Assembly (NCBI RefSeq): GCF_047511655.1
Contig: NC_133399.1
Span: forward strand, 809,333-873,332
DNA length: 64,000 bases
DNA from: Castor canadensis
Lineage: Eukaryota; Chordata; Mammalia; Rodentia; Castoridae
Direction: 5' to 3'
Within the stretch, counting starts at the first letter, position 1, and each line of letters opens with the position of its first letter. Under the pieces are notes generated by a model. The model saw only the letters and a program-made list of their open reading frames with translations, did no database searches and was not told where the DNA came from. This document shows, one piece after another, positions 53,680 to 64,000 of this stretch. A program made the position numbers and the translations under genes.

Positions 53680-54015
53680 TGCCAGGCACTGGCAGCTCAC
53701 GTCTGTAATCCCAGCTACTCAGTAGGCCTAGATTGGGAGGATTGTGGTTGGAAGCCAGCCCAGGAAAACAGTTTGTAAGACCGTGTCTCGAAAAGAACCA
53801 TCACAAAAAAGGGCTGGTGGAGTGGCTCAAGGTTTAGGTTCTGAGTTCAAATCCCAGAACCATAGCCTACCCCCTCCCCCAAAAAAATAACTACAATGAA
53901 CAAAAAAGCACGTGGGCTCCAGCTGGAGCTCAGTACTAGAACACACTAGAGTCCCTGGGCTCCATCCCTGCCACCACCAAAAATAGTAACTAATAACAAT
54001 ATTAATAAAAATGTT
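53680..54015 (+). mobile_element. Two-part SINE plus adjacent ID-like element
   Basis: Left half with GTCTGTAATCCCAGCTACTC and right half with GGGCTGGTGGAGTGGCTCAAG (53680-53890), followed by a second ID-like unit with AGCTGGAGCTCAGTACTAG and an A-rich tail (53905-54015). Confidence 0.85.
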
Positions 54016-54224
54016 TGGGACTTCTTAGTTCAGTCTCCTTTATGAGGCCCAGCGATGGCTGCACACAGAATTTGCAATTGTCACTCTTTCCTGGTGACAA
54101 CGCCTTCCGGGGTTGTCCCCTCTTTATCTCTGTCCTCTGCCTGGAGTGGACTTTGATCACTGACAAGATCGATCACACAGTCCTGGTTCTCCTTTGGTCT
54201 CAGAAGCATGACACAATTGTGTTT

Positions 54225-54515
54225 TGCTTTTCTTTTTTTTTTTTCTGAGACAGGATTTTCATCCCCCTGCCTCAGTCTTCTAAGTGCTGGGATTACAGGC
54301 GTGAACCACCAAGCTCTGACTCTTTCATTTTTTGTTTTGGTGGCACTGGGGTTTGAACTCAGGGCTCCACGCTGGCAAGGCAAGCGCTCTACCACTTGAC
54401 CCACTCTCTAGCCCTTTATGCAATGGCTATTGTTGAGATAGGGTCTTGTTTTATGTCCAGCTCCCAAGCAGCTAGGATTGCAGGCACGAGCCACAAAGCC
54501 CAGTCTTTTTTAAAG
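54225..54515 (-). mobile_element. SINE cluster, reversed
   Basis: A truncated B1 (T-run, GAGACAGGATTTTC, AGTGCTGGGATTACAGGCG; 54225-54312), an ID-like right half (GGTGGCACTGGGGTTTGAAC; 54325-54418) and a decayed left half (GAGATAGGGTCTTG, AGCAGCTAGGATTGCAGGC; 54420-54510). Confidence 0.8.
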
Positions 54516-55059
54516 ATGGGGTCTCACTGGCAGCCCCATAGGTGTCACACGGGCCACAGTGCAGATAAGCGTTTACTGTGGCTCTGCTGAGTCCCGAGTA
54601 GGAAAGGAAACTAAAAGCAGTGTCCCCAGAAAGGCTTCCCCTCCCACAGCTGGCCTCCTCCTGCCCCAGTGTCCACAGCACCGGGGTTAGTGCTATCCTG
54701 TCCGTCCAACACAGGAAGGAGGAAGACATTTTCTTGTCACCAGTCCACTGTGTACAAAAATGTTGGCAGGCAGCCCCTTCCCCTTCCAGGGCCGTATAAA
54801 CATTCCTGGTGTCCAGCGAAGCCAGGGGACCCAAGGATGGACTGGATTCTAAGCTCGGACTCCTTCGCTGTTGGGGCGTACAGCCCCACCCCATCCTGAC
54901 CACGATCAAGTGCACCCTGCGTTTCCCCATCATCCTGCCTGTGTCCATCCCAGCAAACTCCTAATTCTACCTCAAAACCCCATCCAGATGGACTGACTCC
55001 TTGCCACCTTCCTCACTCCCAAGACCAGCCCTCACACCCCACTCCATTCTCCTCTAGAG

Positions 55060-55365
55060 GTTTTTAAGTTTTTCATATAATAGTTGTGGGGGAGATACGT
55101 GTCATTTCCACATGTGGTGAGATTCACCGCCCCCATCATTCTCCCTCCTCCACCCCACCCCCTTCAATCTGGTTATTTATGATAAGGTCTGGACCATGAT
55201 CCTATCTGTGCCTTCCTCATAGCTGGGATGATAGAAGTACTCCACCTTGCCCACCCATCAGTTGAGGATGGGGTCTCACTAAGTTTTTCCCCAGGCTGGT
55301 CTTGAGCCACAACCCTACCAGGTAGCTGGGATTACAGGCGTGAGCCACCATGCTGGCTTCTAGCA
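55060..55365 (-). mobile_element. Decayed retroelement tail followed by reversed B1
   Basis: GAGATACGTGTCATTTCC and CCCCCATCATTCTCCCTCC (55090-55165) resemble an old LINE-type 3' end. 55170-55365 contains GGGGTCTCACTAAGTTTTTCC and GCTGGGATTACAGGCGTGAG from a reversed B1-like SINE. The first part is uncertain. Confidence 0.55.
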
Positions 55366-55768
55366 AATTTTATAAAGGGGACCTGAGGGTTCTTTGATCC
55401 ATTGGTTCTCAAGTCACTGACCCCCCCCTCCCCACTGCTACTGAGGGATGTTTTGTAGCTGATGGGGACACCCCAAGGCAGTGAGGACACCCAGCCACTT
55501 TTCAAGCCAAACACACAAACTCCTGGAAGAAAGGTGTGACGCCTGGGCTGCTTCCCAGCACGGAACATCTCGGTGTGACCAAAGTAAGGAAGCACTCAGC
55601 CAAGTGTGGGGGACACAGGTAAAGGACACAGCAGCAAAATAAAACACACGGTAATGAATGATCGCCCAAGAATAAAATAAACACCGGAGAGTTCATAGTG
55701 CTGGTAATCCTCGAATGAACTGCAGAATAGCAGCTTACAAATTTTTACCACTTCGTAGTTAAAGAAAG

Positions 55769-55993
55769 GAGCCAGGTGCAGGTAAGTAGCTCACGCCTGT
55801 AATCCCAACTACTAGGGGAGGCTGAGATCAGGAGGATCGGGGTTCGAGGTCAGCCCTGGCAAATAGTTCTTGAGACCCTATCTCCAAAATAACCAGAGCA
55901 AAGTGGACTGGAGGTGTGGCTCACGTGGTAGAGCGACTGCTTTACAAGTGTGAAGCCCTGAGTTCAAATCCCAGTCCCACCAAAAAAAAAAAG
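55769..55993 (+). mobile_element. Two-part rodent SINE, plus orientation
   Basis: GTAGCTCACGCCTGTAATCC, AGATCAGGAGGATCGGGG, GGCAAATAGTTCTTGAGACC (left), then AGGTGTGGCTCACGTGGTAG, AGAGCGACTGCTTTACAAG, GAGTTCAAATCCCAGTCCC and an A11 tail (right). One of the best preserved copies. Confidence 0.9.
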
Positions 55994-56334
55994 CAAGCAG
56001 CATTTGCACTGTCTGAGTTTTCTTTTTTTGGCGGGGTGAGGTGGGGAGTAGCTCACCACAAGAAACACTGCAACTGCAAAGGGCAAAATAGCAACTTTGT
56101 AGCAGAGAAGTTGCAACTGAGAGCCTCCAACAACAGCAAGGAGGACACCTCGTCATCCAGGACCCAATGTGGCTCCTGCCCCACATTCACAGCCTCGCTG
56201 TAACCACAAGGAAACCTGGGGCAAGCACACGGAGGTGGACATTCTGCAAAGCCAGCCGCAAGCCACTCAAGCATTTGGGACACTGGAGTGTCACCAGCAG
56301 CTCTCCAGCCTCAGTTTCACCATCTGAATAACGG

Positions 56335-57000
56335 ACCAGCCTTCCCGACTTCCCACTTCCGGCGCGCTTGCCAGCGGCGCGTTTGGGGAAGTGCGCATGC
56401 GCCAAAGCCACTCATCGGATTGGCTAGGCGTTGTGACGCAGCCGCGCGCTGGTAAGTACGGAAATCCCCTCCCCTTCCGGCGCGCCTTCCTGCACGCAGG
56501 TCGGCCTCCGAGTACGCCTGCCGTCACGCGCGCTCGCACGCGCCGTGCGTAATGACGTACGGGCAGCGCAGGCGCCATCCCGGAAGCGCGAGCAAGGCTG
56601 CCAGATGTGCAGGTGCTGCTGCCCCCCTCCCCCCCGACGCCACCGGGGCTGAGATTTGGGGTGCGGTTGGGACCGTGGGGGAGCCGGGCCGGGTCGGGCG
56701 CGGCCCCCGGGCTGCCGTGGGGTGGGACGCGCCGCTGGCCATATCTGGGCACTCCTGCTGCTCACAGGCCTCAGTTTCCCCTAGCTGCGCAGTGGAGCGC
56801 GAGCCATATCCCGAATCCGGATCCGGGGCGCGGGAGTCGGGCACCGCCCGCGTTTCGAATTCGTCGTCTGACTCGGAGCCGCGCGTGTGGCCCGGCTTTG
56901 TGCCTCAGTTTCCCCGCTCTGCAGGGGGCGGGGCCTAAGCGCATCTTGGCGCCCCGCCCCCTCGGCTTTTTTCTTCTTCTAATTTTTTTTTTTTTTTCTC
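56335..57000 (+). promoter_or_regulatory. KXD1: KXD1 CpG-island promoter and untranslated exon 1
   Basis: ETS motifs (ACTTCCGG near 56355; CTTCCGG near 56475; CCGGAAG near 56580), a perfect NRF1 site TGCGCATGCGCC (56392-56403) and an inverted CCAAT box (ATTGG, 56419-56423) form a typical TATA-less housekeeping promoter. A GTAAGT donor at 56452 is a good end for a non-coding exon 1 that would splice to the acceptor at 59971-59972. Other donors further on are possible. Confidence 0.7.
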
Positions 57001-57246
57001 ACCTCCTGAGCTCAGCTCATTTAAGGGACCTGGGTGGACGGAACCTTGCTTGTGACCTTGGCAACGAGGTCCGCCCCCTGTCATTCCCGTTGCTTGGAGG
57101 TGGCAGTGGCCGCCTTGCCGGGGTTCTCTGATTGAAATGCACGTGTTTTGCCCAGGTTTGGACGCACCTGGGTGGCGCTTGTTCAATGCAAGGCCGAGCC
57201 CTCCATGTCACACTAGTGTTGGAGAAACAGCCTTCTCCCAGCTCCC

Positions 57247-57475
57247 AATTTTTTAAACTGTTTTTGGTGGGACTGGGATTTGAACTCAGGGCTTTGCACT
57301 TGCAAAGCCGTTGCTCTACTGCTTGAACTACTCCTGCAGTTCATTTTGCTCTGGTTATTTTGGAGATAAGGTCTTAAGAACTATTTGCCAGGGCTGGCCT
57401 CAAACATCCATCCTCCCGATCTCAGCCTCTTAAGCAGTTTGGGTTACAGGTGTGAGTCACTGGCGCCTGACTCTT
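57247..57475 (-). mobile_element. Two-part SINE, reversed
   Basis: GGTGGGACTGGGATTTGAAC, GCTTTGCACTTGCAAAGCCG, TGGAGATAAGGTCTTAAGAAC and GGTTACAGGTGTGAGTCACTG in KXD1 intron 1. Confidence 0.85.
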
Positions 57476-57477
57476 CC

Positions 57478-57545
57478 CATTTTCTGAATGAGAAAACTGA
57501 CTCAGAGAGGTGAAGTGATTGCCCCAAAGTCACCTAGCCTTTGTC
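57478..57545 (+). mobile_element. MIR SINE fragment
   Basis: GAGAAAACTGACTCAGAGAGG and CCAAAGTCACCTAGCC match the MIR core. A reversed MIR scrap (CTCTGAGCCTCATTTTTC) lies at about 58440-58485. Confidence 0.75.
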
Positions 57546-57794
57546 TCTGTTTTTCACTCATCAGTGTATTTGGAGCACAGCAGAGCCTTTCCTGGATCCG
57601 TTCTGCTTTGTGTGTGGCCCACACTAGTAGTCAGGGAAGGCTTCCTGGTAGAGGCAGCTGGAGTGGGAGGTTGCCATAAACCTCTCAACCCTCACATCTG
57701 GGAGCCAGAGACACAAAAGAGCCCTCCTTAGAAGCAAAATCGTATCTTGAGGTCCAGATCGGAAATTAGCTCTCTGTGGGCCACTTGCCACAAG

Positions 57795-57900
57795 TCTGCT
57801 TCCTCCCCTTGGGTGGGGAACAGGATCTCTGCATGCAAGTAGGCTGACCTGGAATTCTTGGTCCTCCACCTCAGCCTCCCGAGTGCTGGGATTTACCATG
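57795..57900 (-). mobile_element. B1-like SINE fragment, reversed
   Basis: AGGCTGACCTGGAATTCTTGG and CAGCCTCCCGAGTGCTGGG in KXD1 intron 1. Confidence 0.7.
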
Positions 57901-58139
57901 GCCCAAGTCTACTGTTTGTACGTGAGCATGCTTCTTGGAAGTCTGGACTGGACCTTGCCTGGCATGGAGTAGGAGCTCAGTAGACAGTGGTGGTTGGAGG
58001 GAGAAGGGTCTTGTCTCTTGTGGGGGTGCTTTTATGCTGTTTAGGGAAAAAGTGAATTTGTTTTAATCATTTGCCGATGAGGTGATTTCATACGGGGTGA
58101 CATCCCTACTAACATTTTTTGTCTTGTAAAAAAGAAGTA

Positions 58140-58325
58140 TGGCTGAGAGTAACAGGTATTGGGTTCCCTCCTCAGCACCAAAAAAGAAAGAAAAAGGCCT
58201 GTAAGTATTTTAAGCCTGGAGGCAGGACTTGGAAGGCTGAGGGGAGGACCCTTGGGTCCCAGAGCTAGAGACCAGCCTTGACCACACAGAGATCCTGTCC
58301 CAAAAAAAAAAGAAAGAAAAGAGGC
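58140..58325 (+). mobile_element. ID-like end plus B1-like SINE
   Basis: TTGGGTTCCCTCCTCAGCACC with an A-rich tail (58140-58197), then GGAAGGCTGAGGGGAGGACC, AGACCAGCCTTGACCACAC and AGATCCTGTCCCAAAAA (58200-58325). Confidence 0.7.
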
Positions 58326-58496
58326 AAATCAGCTCCTACAAAATGCAAGTGTGTACTCACGGGGGCACAGAACCCCTGCTGGGATTCTGAACTTTGTGCA
58401 ACCTGTGTCCTATGGCTCAGGTTTGCTGCTGTGTGAGCACAGCCCAGTTCCTCAATCTCTGAGCCTCATTTTTCTTGTTTATAAACAAGGATGAAA

Positions 58497-58830
58497 CCTT
58501 ACAGGTGAGGTGACTCCTGCCTGTAATCTTACATACTCCAGAGGTGGAGATGGGGAGGATTGAGGATTGAGGTCAACCCAGGCAAAAAAGCCAGGGAGCC
58601 CCCATCTCAAGTAACAAGCAGGGTGTGGTGGTACGTGCCTGTCACATCAGCTCTGCAGGAAGCATGAATAACAGGATGGGACCCAGGCTGGCCCAGGCAT
58701 AAAGCACAGACTCTAGTTGTAAAATAAGGAAAGCCAAAAGAGTTGGGGACGTGGCTCAAATGTACCTGCCTGGCAAGTATAAGGCCCTGAGTTCAAACCC
58801 CAGTGCTGTCAAATATTAAAAATAAGGATG
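58497..58830 (+). mobile_element. Two-part SINE interrupted by a B1-like segment
   Basis: CTCCTGCCTGTAATCTTAC, GGTGTGGTGGTACGTGCC and, at the end, GTTGGGGACGTGGCTC, GGCCCTGAGTTCAAACCCC. The extra middle segment suggests one SINE inside another, or a three-unit element. Confidence 0.7.
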
Positions 58831-59419
58831 GGAGCAAAGCTGCATCGCTTGCAGCTTAGTTCAGGATTCAGTAGATGGTCTGTAAATGCAAAGGCACGTT
58901 AAGTGACTCTCAGGCGTGACTGGTGTGAACCTTTGGGCAGAAAGTCCTCTCCTGCTGAGCTCCAGCCCCTGTGCGTGAATCTTAACCAGTGGAAAGTTGG
59001 TCTTTGTGTCAGTCGTCAAGTGTGGGGCCCAGGCCGAGCCCTGTCAGGATTCTGGCCCTTTCCTGAGCCCCCATGAGGGTCAGTACTGTGGCTGTGGGTC
59101 TGGCCTTGTGTGGGAAGGCCCCTCAAGGTAGGGACTGTCGTGTGTGCTGGGAAGCTGGAACCCACGGCCTGGCCACAAATGCCTGAAATTCTTGGCTTTT
59201 GTCTGCTACTGAGTCCAGTGTGGGAGCCAAGACTGGGAAGCTGTGTGTGTGTGTGCGCTGTCCTGGGCAAGTCCTGGCCAACCCATGCCAGATTCTGGGT
59301 GGAGGCTGGAGACACATGGCTCTGCTGTCCTGGAGCTGACACTGCTGTGGGGGCCACTGGTAGCTAAGGAACCTTCAGAAAGCCGTGAAAAGAAGACGAA
59401 GGGACCCAAAGCTTGCCGT

Positions 59420-59832
59420 GAAGGTCACTGCCGATTGTGATCTCTGAACTTGGGAGGCAGAGGCAGCTGGTTTAAGAGCTCGAGGCCAGGTTGGGCTACA
59501 TGGGAAGACCCTGTGTCATTTAAAAAAGAAAGTAAAGAAAAAAAATGACTAGCTGAGGTGGCTCATGCCCGTGACCCCAGGGCAGAGCTCCAGATGACCA
59601 CAGTTGGAGGCCAGCGAGGGCAAAAAATTCAACCCCTCTTAACCAATGAGTGGGCATGGTAGCATGTACCTGTAATCCCAGCTACCTGGGAGGCATAGGT
59701 TGGAGGGCTGTGGGTCAGTAAATTAAAACCCTGTTCCAAAAATGACTGAAGTAAAGGGGTTGGAGACGGGGATCAAATGGTAGGTGTGGGAGGCCATGAG
59801 TTCAAATGTCACTTCCACCAAAATAAACAAAT
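59420..59832 (+). mobile_element. B1-like SINE followed by a composite SINE
   Basis: 59420-59545 is B1-like (CTTGGGAGGCAGAGGCAG, AGGCCAGGTTGGGCTAC). 59550-59832 is composite (GGTGGCTCATGCCCGTGACC, AGCATGTACCTGTAATCCCAG, GCCATGAGTTCAAATGTCAC). It ends 141 bp before the KXD1 coding exon. Confidence 0.75.
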
Positions 59833-59996
59833 AAAACAGCCCCAAGCAGGGGTTGTCACTGAAGAGTCTTGGAGGTAGGGTGGCTTGCTCAGGCAGCCAG
59901 GAATGTCCTTGTAGGGGCAGCCCGAGAGGGGAGCGGGGGCTCCCCCCAGACTCAGTGGTCACCCTGTTCCAGGCAGCGGAGGAGGAGGAAGAGGAG

Positions 59997-62900
59997 ATGG
60001 ATCCCCCGGACTCGGCCTCGAGGGTCTTCTGCAGCCGGATCTTGAGCATGGTGAACACGGACGACGTCAACGCCATCATCCTGGCCCAGAAGAACATGTG
60101 AGGAGCTGGCCCGGGACGGCCTGCCGCGGGGACGGCGGTGACAGAACGCCCAAGCTAGTCTAGTTAAAGGAGAAAGGGGCTGGAGGAATGGCTCGAGCCC
60201 TCGAGCCCCTGCCTAGCAAGCGTCCAGTCCTCCCAAAACAAAGACAAAAGGAGGAAAGGTCTGTTTGGCTCGGTTGGTTTCACGGTGCCTTGGCTCTGCC
60301 CTTCTGTGGGCATCACCGTGGAGCCGGCGGCCAAGGAAGTTGGGCAGTGAGAGCGAAGGGGAGGGGGAGTCCCCAGGGCCCTGCCTCCCTAGCCCTAGGC
60401 TGGTGGCTGACAGACTTTGGCATCTGGGCCTTTGGGGGACGCGTCAGAGCCAAACCATAAGGGGATGTCCGTGAGAGAGAAGGGTTTTGAAGTCTGCGTA
60501 GGAGCCCGCTGGGTGGCTGGAGCACAGGAGGGCCTGGTGGCCCTGGGTGGGTCAGGAGGCTGGGACAGGTGGTCGCGTCCCCCCTAGGCTGGACCGCTTC
60601 GAGAAGACCAACGAGATGCTGCTCAACTTCAACAACCTGTCGAGCGCGCGCCTGCAGCAGATGAACGAGCGCTTCCTGCACCACACGCGCACGCTGGTGG
60701 AGATGAAGCGCGACCTGGACAGCATCTTCCGCAGGATCAGGTGGGCCAGCAAGCCCCGCCACCAGAGCCACCAGACCATGCCCCTCGTCCAGCAGTGCCC
60801 ACCATTAAGCCACGCCCGAGACAGGCCCCGCCCACACCAGGCAGGCCACGCCCCCTCACCCAACCACCCCATACGCCAGCAGGCCACGCCCCGGCTAGCC
60901 ACGCCCACCCTAGCCATGCCCCACAGACAGGCCACGCCCACCAGGCCCAACCACCCCAGCACTAGGAGGCCACGCCCCTCGTGAGCAGGGCCCTGCCACT
61001 CAGGCCACGCACTTCCTCTCCAGGATCCCACCCCTCAGGCCCAGGGTCATGCCCGCTCAGACCACGCCCTCTTCTGGGACCACGCCCACTTAGGCCCCAC
61101 CCCCTCGCCTGTGAACTGCCCCTCCGCCACCCCACCCACCCATGAGCTTCCCTCTCCTTAGCATAACGGCAACAGGCATTCTGCTGGTTCTAAGTGTCCT
61201 GCAAGACCCGAGCTCTGGGGCGAAACCCGGGAGACCTGGAGCGTGACCTTCCACCACCGCAGCGCAGCCCTGGACTGACGCTGGACAGGCAGGGAGGAGC
61301 AGGCCGACCCCCCTGTGCTCTGGTCCCCGCGCCCCACCCAGGCCGCCTCTCCAGAGGAAAATGAGGGGTGCTGCGCAGTGCCAGGCCCTGGGGTCATCCC
61401 CAGCACCGCAAAAAAAAAAAAACCCAGGCAAGCGAGGGTGCCAGTTTTGTGGGTCCTTCCCTGGCACCCCGCACGCTGCAGGGTGTCCCCAAAGTCTCCC
61501 CGTCACGGCTGCTGCTGGTGACACAGCGGGCACACTTGGCCAGGGACAACCAGCGCCTTCCTGTTGTCCCAGAGGACAGCCACAGACAGGTAGACCAGGA
61601 GCAGCGCCACAGCCAGGGCCGTGCAGAACCAGGACGTGGGCTGCTCACATCTCATTTACGTTGAGAGAACGCCTGGAGCTCGTGGGGCAGCGTGACAGGC
61701 CTCGCTCCAAAGACCCCTTCCCCATGTCCATAAACGCAGCTGCGTTACTTTAGGAAAACACAGGGATCAGCCGACTGAAGAGGAAGCCAAGGCCCCTCCA
61801 TCACCCCAGACTCCACACACCCCAGCTCACCCGCTTTAACCAGTGCCAGCGTCCATGCGCCAGGCACAGGCACGACCATTCTCAGCCCCACTGTCTCTGC
61901 TGCTGCGTCCCGAGGTGCTGCCTGGTGGGGCCTCAGTCCAGGGATGGACGGACAAAGCTGACGCCGCCCGGGAGGGGCAGGAGGCCTGGGATATGCCCAA
62001 GGAGATGGCCCGTCAGGGAGAGGAGGGGCCCATCTTGCACTCACTCTGGATGCTGCCCAGCCTGGGCTCAGAGGTCAGCCTAGCAGGTCCCCAACCAGCA
62101 CCGGCCTGGCACCCGCGCCCCCATGCTCACCTGGTCCCTTCCTTCCCCTCTCTGCAGGACACTGAAAGGGAAGCTGGCCAGGCAGCATCCGGAGGCCTTC
62201 AGCCGTAAGTGCCGCTCAGAGCCGGGGGGCCAACTCCCAGTCCAGGCATGGGGGGCAGCGTGTCCAGGAGACCTGGGCAGGGCGGGCAGGGAAGCCGCCA
62301 GGGGCTGAGCTGGTGCTGGGACTGTGATCCTGTGCCTTCCCTGGAACGCGGCCACGTTTGACACTTCTGTTCCCTCATGCACCATGAGCCTTGCCAGCTA
62401 GGCCGTGACCCACAGTGTCCTGTGCAGGGTCACTGGCAGTGGGATCCTGATGCCCAGAGAGAGGTGACCCTGTCACAGGAAGTGCAGGCAGAAAGGGTCA
62501 GGGAAGGAGTCAGTTCACGCCATCTGGCTGTGCTGCCACTACACTGCTCATCCCTGCTGCCTCGAAGGGTTCGCCATGCCTAGCCTCAGTTTACCCCATC
62601 TGCCAAATGGGCCTGGCTCTCCTCTGGGGCCACTGACACCCAGAGGTGGGGACTCAGGTTATAGGTCTGGAGCTGAGGGGAGGCCGGTGGAGGGGAGGGG
62701 CTGTGTCCTCCTAGCCCTGACTGTGTGTGTGTGTTTTGTCTGGTGCTGGGGAAAGACCAGGACCTCGCATAGCCTAGCACACACCTGCCGCAGGGCCTCA
62801 CCCCGGCCGTTTGCAGTTTGCTTTTGAGACAGGATCTCCCCACAGGCTCCTCAACTCACAGCCCTCCTGCTCGGCCTCCCGAGTGCTGGGACCACAGGTG

Positions 62901-63542
62901 TGCACTGCTGTGCCCGGCAGTGCCTAACCCTGGGGCCTGTGTCCTTGTGTCACTTCACCTTGATGGGAAGTCCTTCCTCTGGCTAGACCTGACTTTCCTC
63001 CAGTGTAAAATGGGCAGAAGGGAGCAAGCATAGTGTCCGTCCGTAATACCAGCTAATCAGGAGCTGGAGGTAGGACAATCACAGCTGAGACCATGCCCAG
63101 GCAAAGGCGTAAGGCTGTGTGTGAGAAATGGAAGGAAGAGCAGCAGGGCTGGACACGGCTCCGGTAGCAGAGAATCTGCCTAGCAGGCGTGAGGCCCTGA
63201 CTTCATTCCCCACTACGGGGGTGGGGGGAGTCATGCCCTGTGGGTGAAGGCCCTTTTGGGTCACACGCACAGCAAGTCCCCCACTGAGCCCCCACTGGGC
63301 TTCCTTCCACAGACATCCCAGAGGCTTCTCTGCTGGAGGACGATGACGAAGATGCCGTCCCACCCAGCATCACGACCACCATCGCCACCTCTGAGCAGAG
63401 CACAGGTTCCTGTGACACCAGCCCTGACACTGTCTCACCCTCCCTCAGCCCCGGCTTCGAGGACCTGTCCCACGCACGGCCTGGCTCCCCTGCTGTCAAT
63501 GGCCACAGCCAGACAGACGATGAAGAGACAGCAGGAGAGTAA
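59997..63542 (+). CDS. KXD1: KXD1, KxDL motif-containing protein 1 (176 aa)
   Basis: Small coiled-coil subunit of the BORC complex, which positions lysosomes through ARL8 and kinesin; it is also reported with BLOC-1. Exons: 59997-60097 (with upstream UTR from the acceptor at 59972), 60588-60740, 62158-62204 and 63313-63542. They total 531 bp, or 176 codons plus stop, equal to the human length. The protein begins [20 protein letters not shown]. It has a helical region through about residue 100 with the diagnostic KRDL motif (KxDL) at residues 74-77 ([14 protein letters not shown]), then an acidic and Ser/Thr-rich tail ([11 protein letters not shown]) ending DDEETAGE. The initiator is the first ATG after a polypurine stretch in that exon. 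All junctions are GT-AG and the frame is intact. Confidence 0.97.
60176..60262 (+). mobile_element. ID-like SINE, decayed
   Basis: GGGGCTGGAGGAATGGCTCG and CCTGCCTAGCAAGCGTCC in the KXD1 intron after the first coding exon. A shorter ID 3' end (CCCCAGCACCGC plus A-run) lies at 61375-61430. Confidence 0.65.
60800..61110. repeat. Irregular (G/A)GCCACGCCC repeat in KXD1 intron
   Basis: About eight to nine copies of GGCCACGCCC, AGCCACGCCC or GACCACGCCC, spaced roughly 15-55 bp, in the intron after exon 60588-60740. Each is a KLF/CACCC-type box. Confidence 0.75.
61440..62157. other. KXD1 intron, unique sequence
   Basis: No repeat or extra exon recognised in about 700 bp before the exon at 62158. 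Confidence 0.5.
62575..62930 (-). mobile_element. MIR scrap, (TG)n and reversed SINE cluster
   Basis: GCCTCAGTTTACCCCATCTG (MIR, 62582-62615). Then a TGTGTG run near 62720, an ID-like reversed unit (62735-62800) and a reversed B1 (GAGACAGGATCTCCCCACAG, CCGAGTGCTGGGACCACAGG; 62825-62925). Confidence 0.7.
63020..63230 (+). mobile_element. Two-part SINE, decayed, plus orientation
   Basis: GTCCGTAATACCAGCTAATC, CATGCCCAGGCAAAGGCG, then GCTGGACACGGCTCCGGTAG, TCTGCCTAGCAGGCGTGAGG. It ends about 80 bp before the last KXD1 exon. Confidence 0.7.
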
Positions 63543-64000
63543 CTCCCCCACCCAGACCCCCAGAGGGCTCAGGGCACAGGTGGCCCTCCTGGGCCGAGGG
63601 GCAGCAGTCACCCTGTGTCACCATCATCGGCTCTGCCACCTGTCCTGGCATCCAGGGCCCCTCCTGCGCTGTGCTCTTCCTGGGGGCCTCCAACCCCTGC
63701 TCCTTCCCCTGTGACCCCACCATGCCGGGACACAGTGTCCAGGAGGGAGCCACCAGGCTGCGCCACGGTCTGCTCTCAACACTTACGAGGCTCTCACAGA
63801 GCAGCGCCAGCCGTCCCCACTCCTGGCCAGGACCTGCCGGAGAGGGACGGGCACCGTCACCTGAGTCCCCCTACCCCTACACTAATTCTGGCTTCCGACC
63901 GTTGTTTGACAAAAGTACGGGACATTTCTTCAGCTGCGTTGAGGTTTCTGGGGCGGCCAGCCCTCGGCCCTCGGCCCGGGAGCACGGAGTCGAAGGGAGT
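63543..64000 (+). other. KXD1: KXD1 3' UTR, continues past the right edge
   Basis: Sequence after the KXD1 stop. No AATAAA is seen before the window ends, so the 3' UTR likely runs on. Confidence 0.7.

Noticed and set aside
60800-61110. CRISPR-like array of short repeats
   Set aside because: Spacing is irregular, units are GC boxes, and the host is a mammal.
63543-64000. Start of the next gene (UBA52 in human order)
   Set aside because: No UBA52 sequence is seen. The stretch is explained as KXD1 3' UTR.

Overview
The window is mammalian nuclear DNA. It has multi-exon genes with GT-AG introns, CpG-island promoters, AATAAA poly(A) signals, MIR and L1 remnants, and many SINEs. The commonest SINE is a two-part element with a B1/7SL-like left half and an ID/tRNA-like right half. 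That points to a rodent, most likely of the beaver/kangaroo-rat group (inferred from memory of such repeats, not from a database).

Five genes lie in the order known from human 19p13.11: SSBP4 (+), ISYNA1 (-), ELL (-), FKBP8 (-), KXD1 (+). I assembled each coding sequence exon by exon. Every one closes in frame: ISYNA1 558 aa, ELL 604 aa, FKBP8 410 aa, KXD1 176 aa, and the last 291 aa of SSBP4, whose 5' exons lie off the left edge.

Layout: 1-3290 is a broken class I endogenous retrovirus, antisense in an SSBP4 intron. 3365-6262 holds the 3' exons of SSBP4, tail to tail with ISYNA1 (6330-9380). 9481-11544 has no gene I can recognise. ELL fills 11545-42880, with a 19.5-kb first intron. Its CpG-island promoter carries an unusual array of POU/octamer-like motifs up to about 43262. 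43264-45850 is intergenic with an L1 remnant and a SINE. FKBP8 runs from 45850 to a C-rich promoter at about 52.3-52.6 kb. About 4 kb of SINE-rich DNA follows. KXD1 starts from an ETS/NRF1-type CpG island at 56.3-57.0 kb and its 3' UTR runs off the right edge.

The genes are housekeeping neighbours rather than a pathway: a transcription cofactor (SSBP4), inositol synthesis (ISYNA1), Pol II elongation (ELL), a mitochondrial chaperone/mitophagy receptor (FKBP8) and a lysosome-positioning subunit (KXD1). I see no clearly new protein system. The most notable observations are the POU-like array at the ELL promoter, a possible cryptic promoter in ELL intron 1, a possible intron loss in FKBP8, and the antisense retroviral fossil ending about 75 bp from an SSBP4 splice acceptor.
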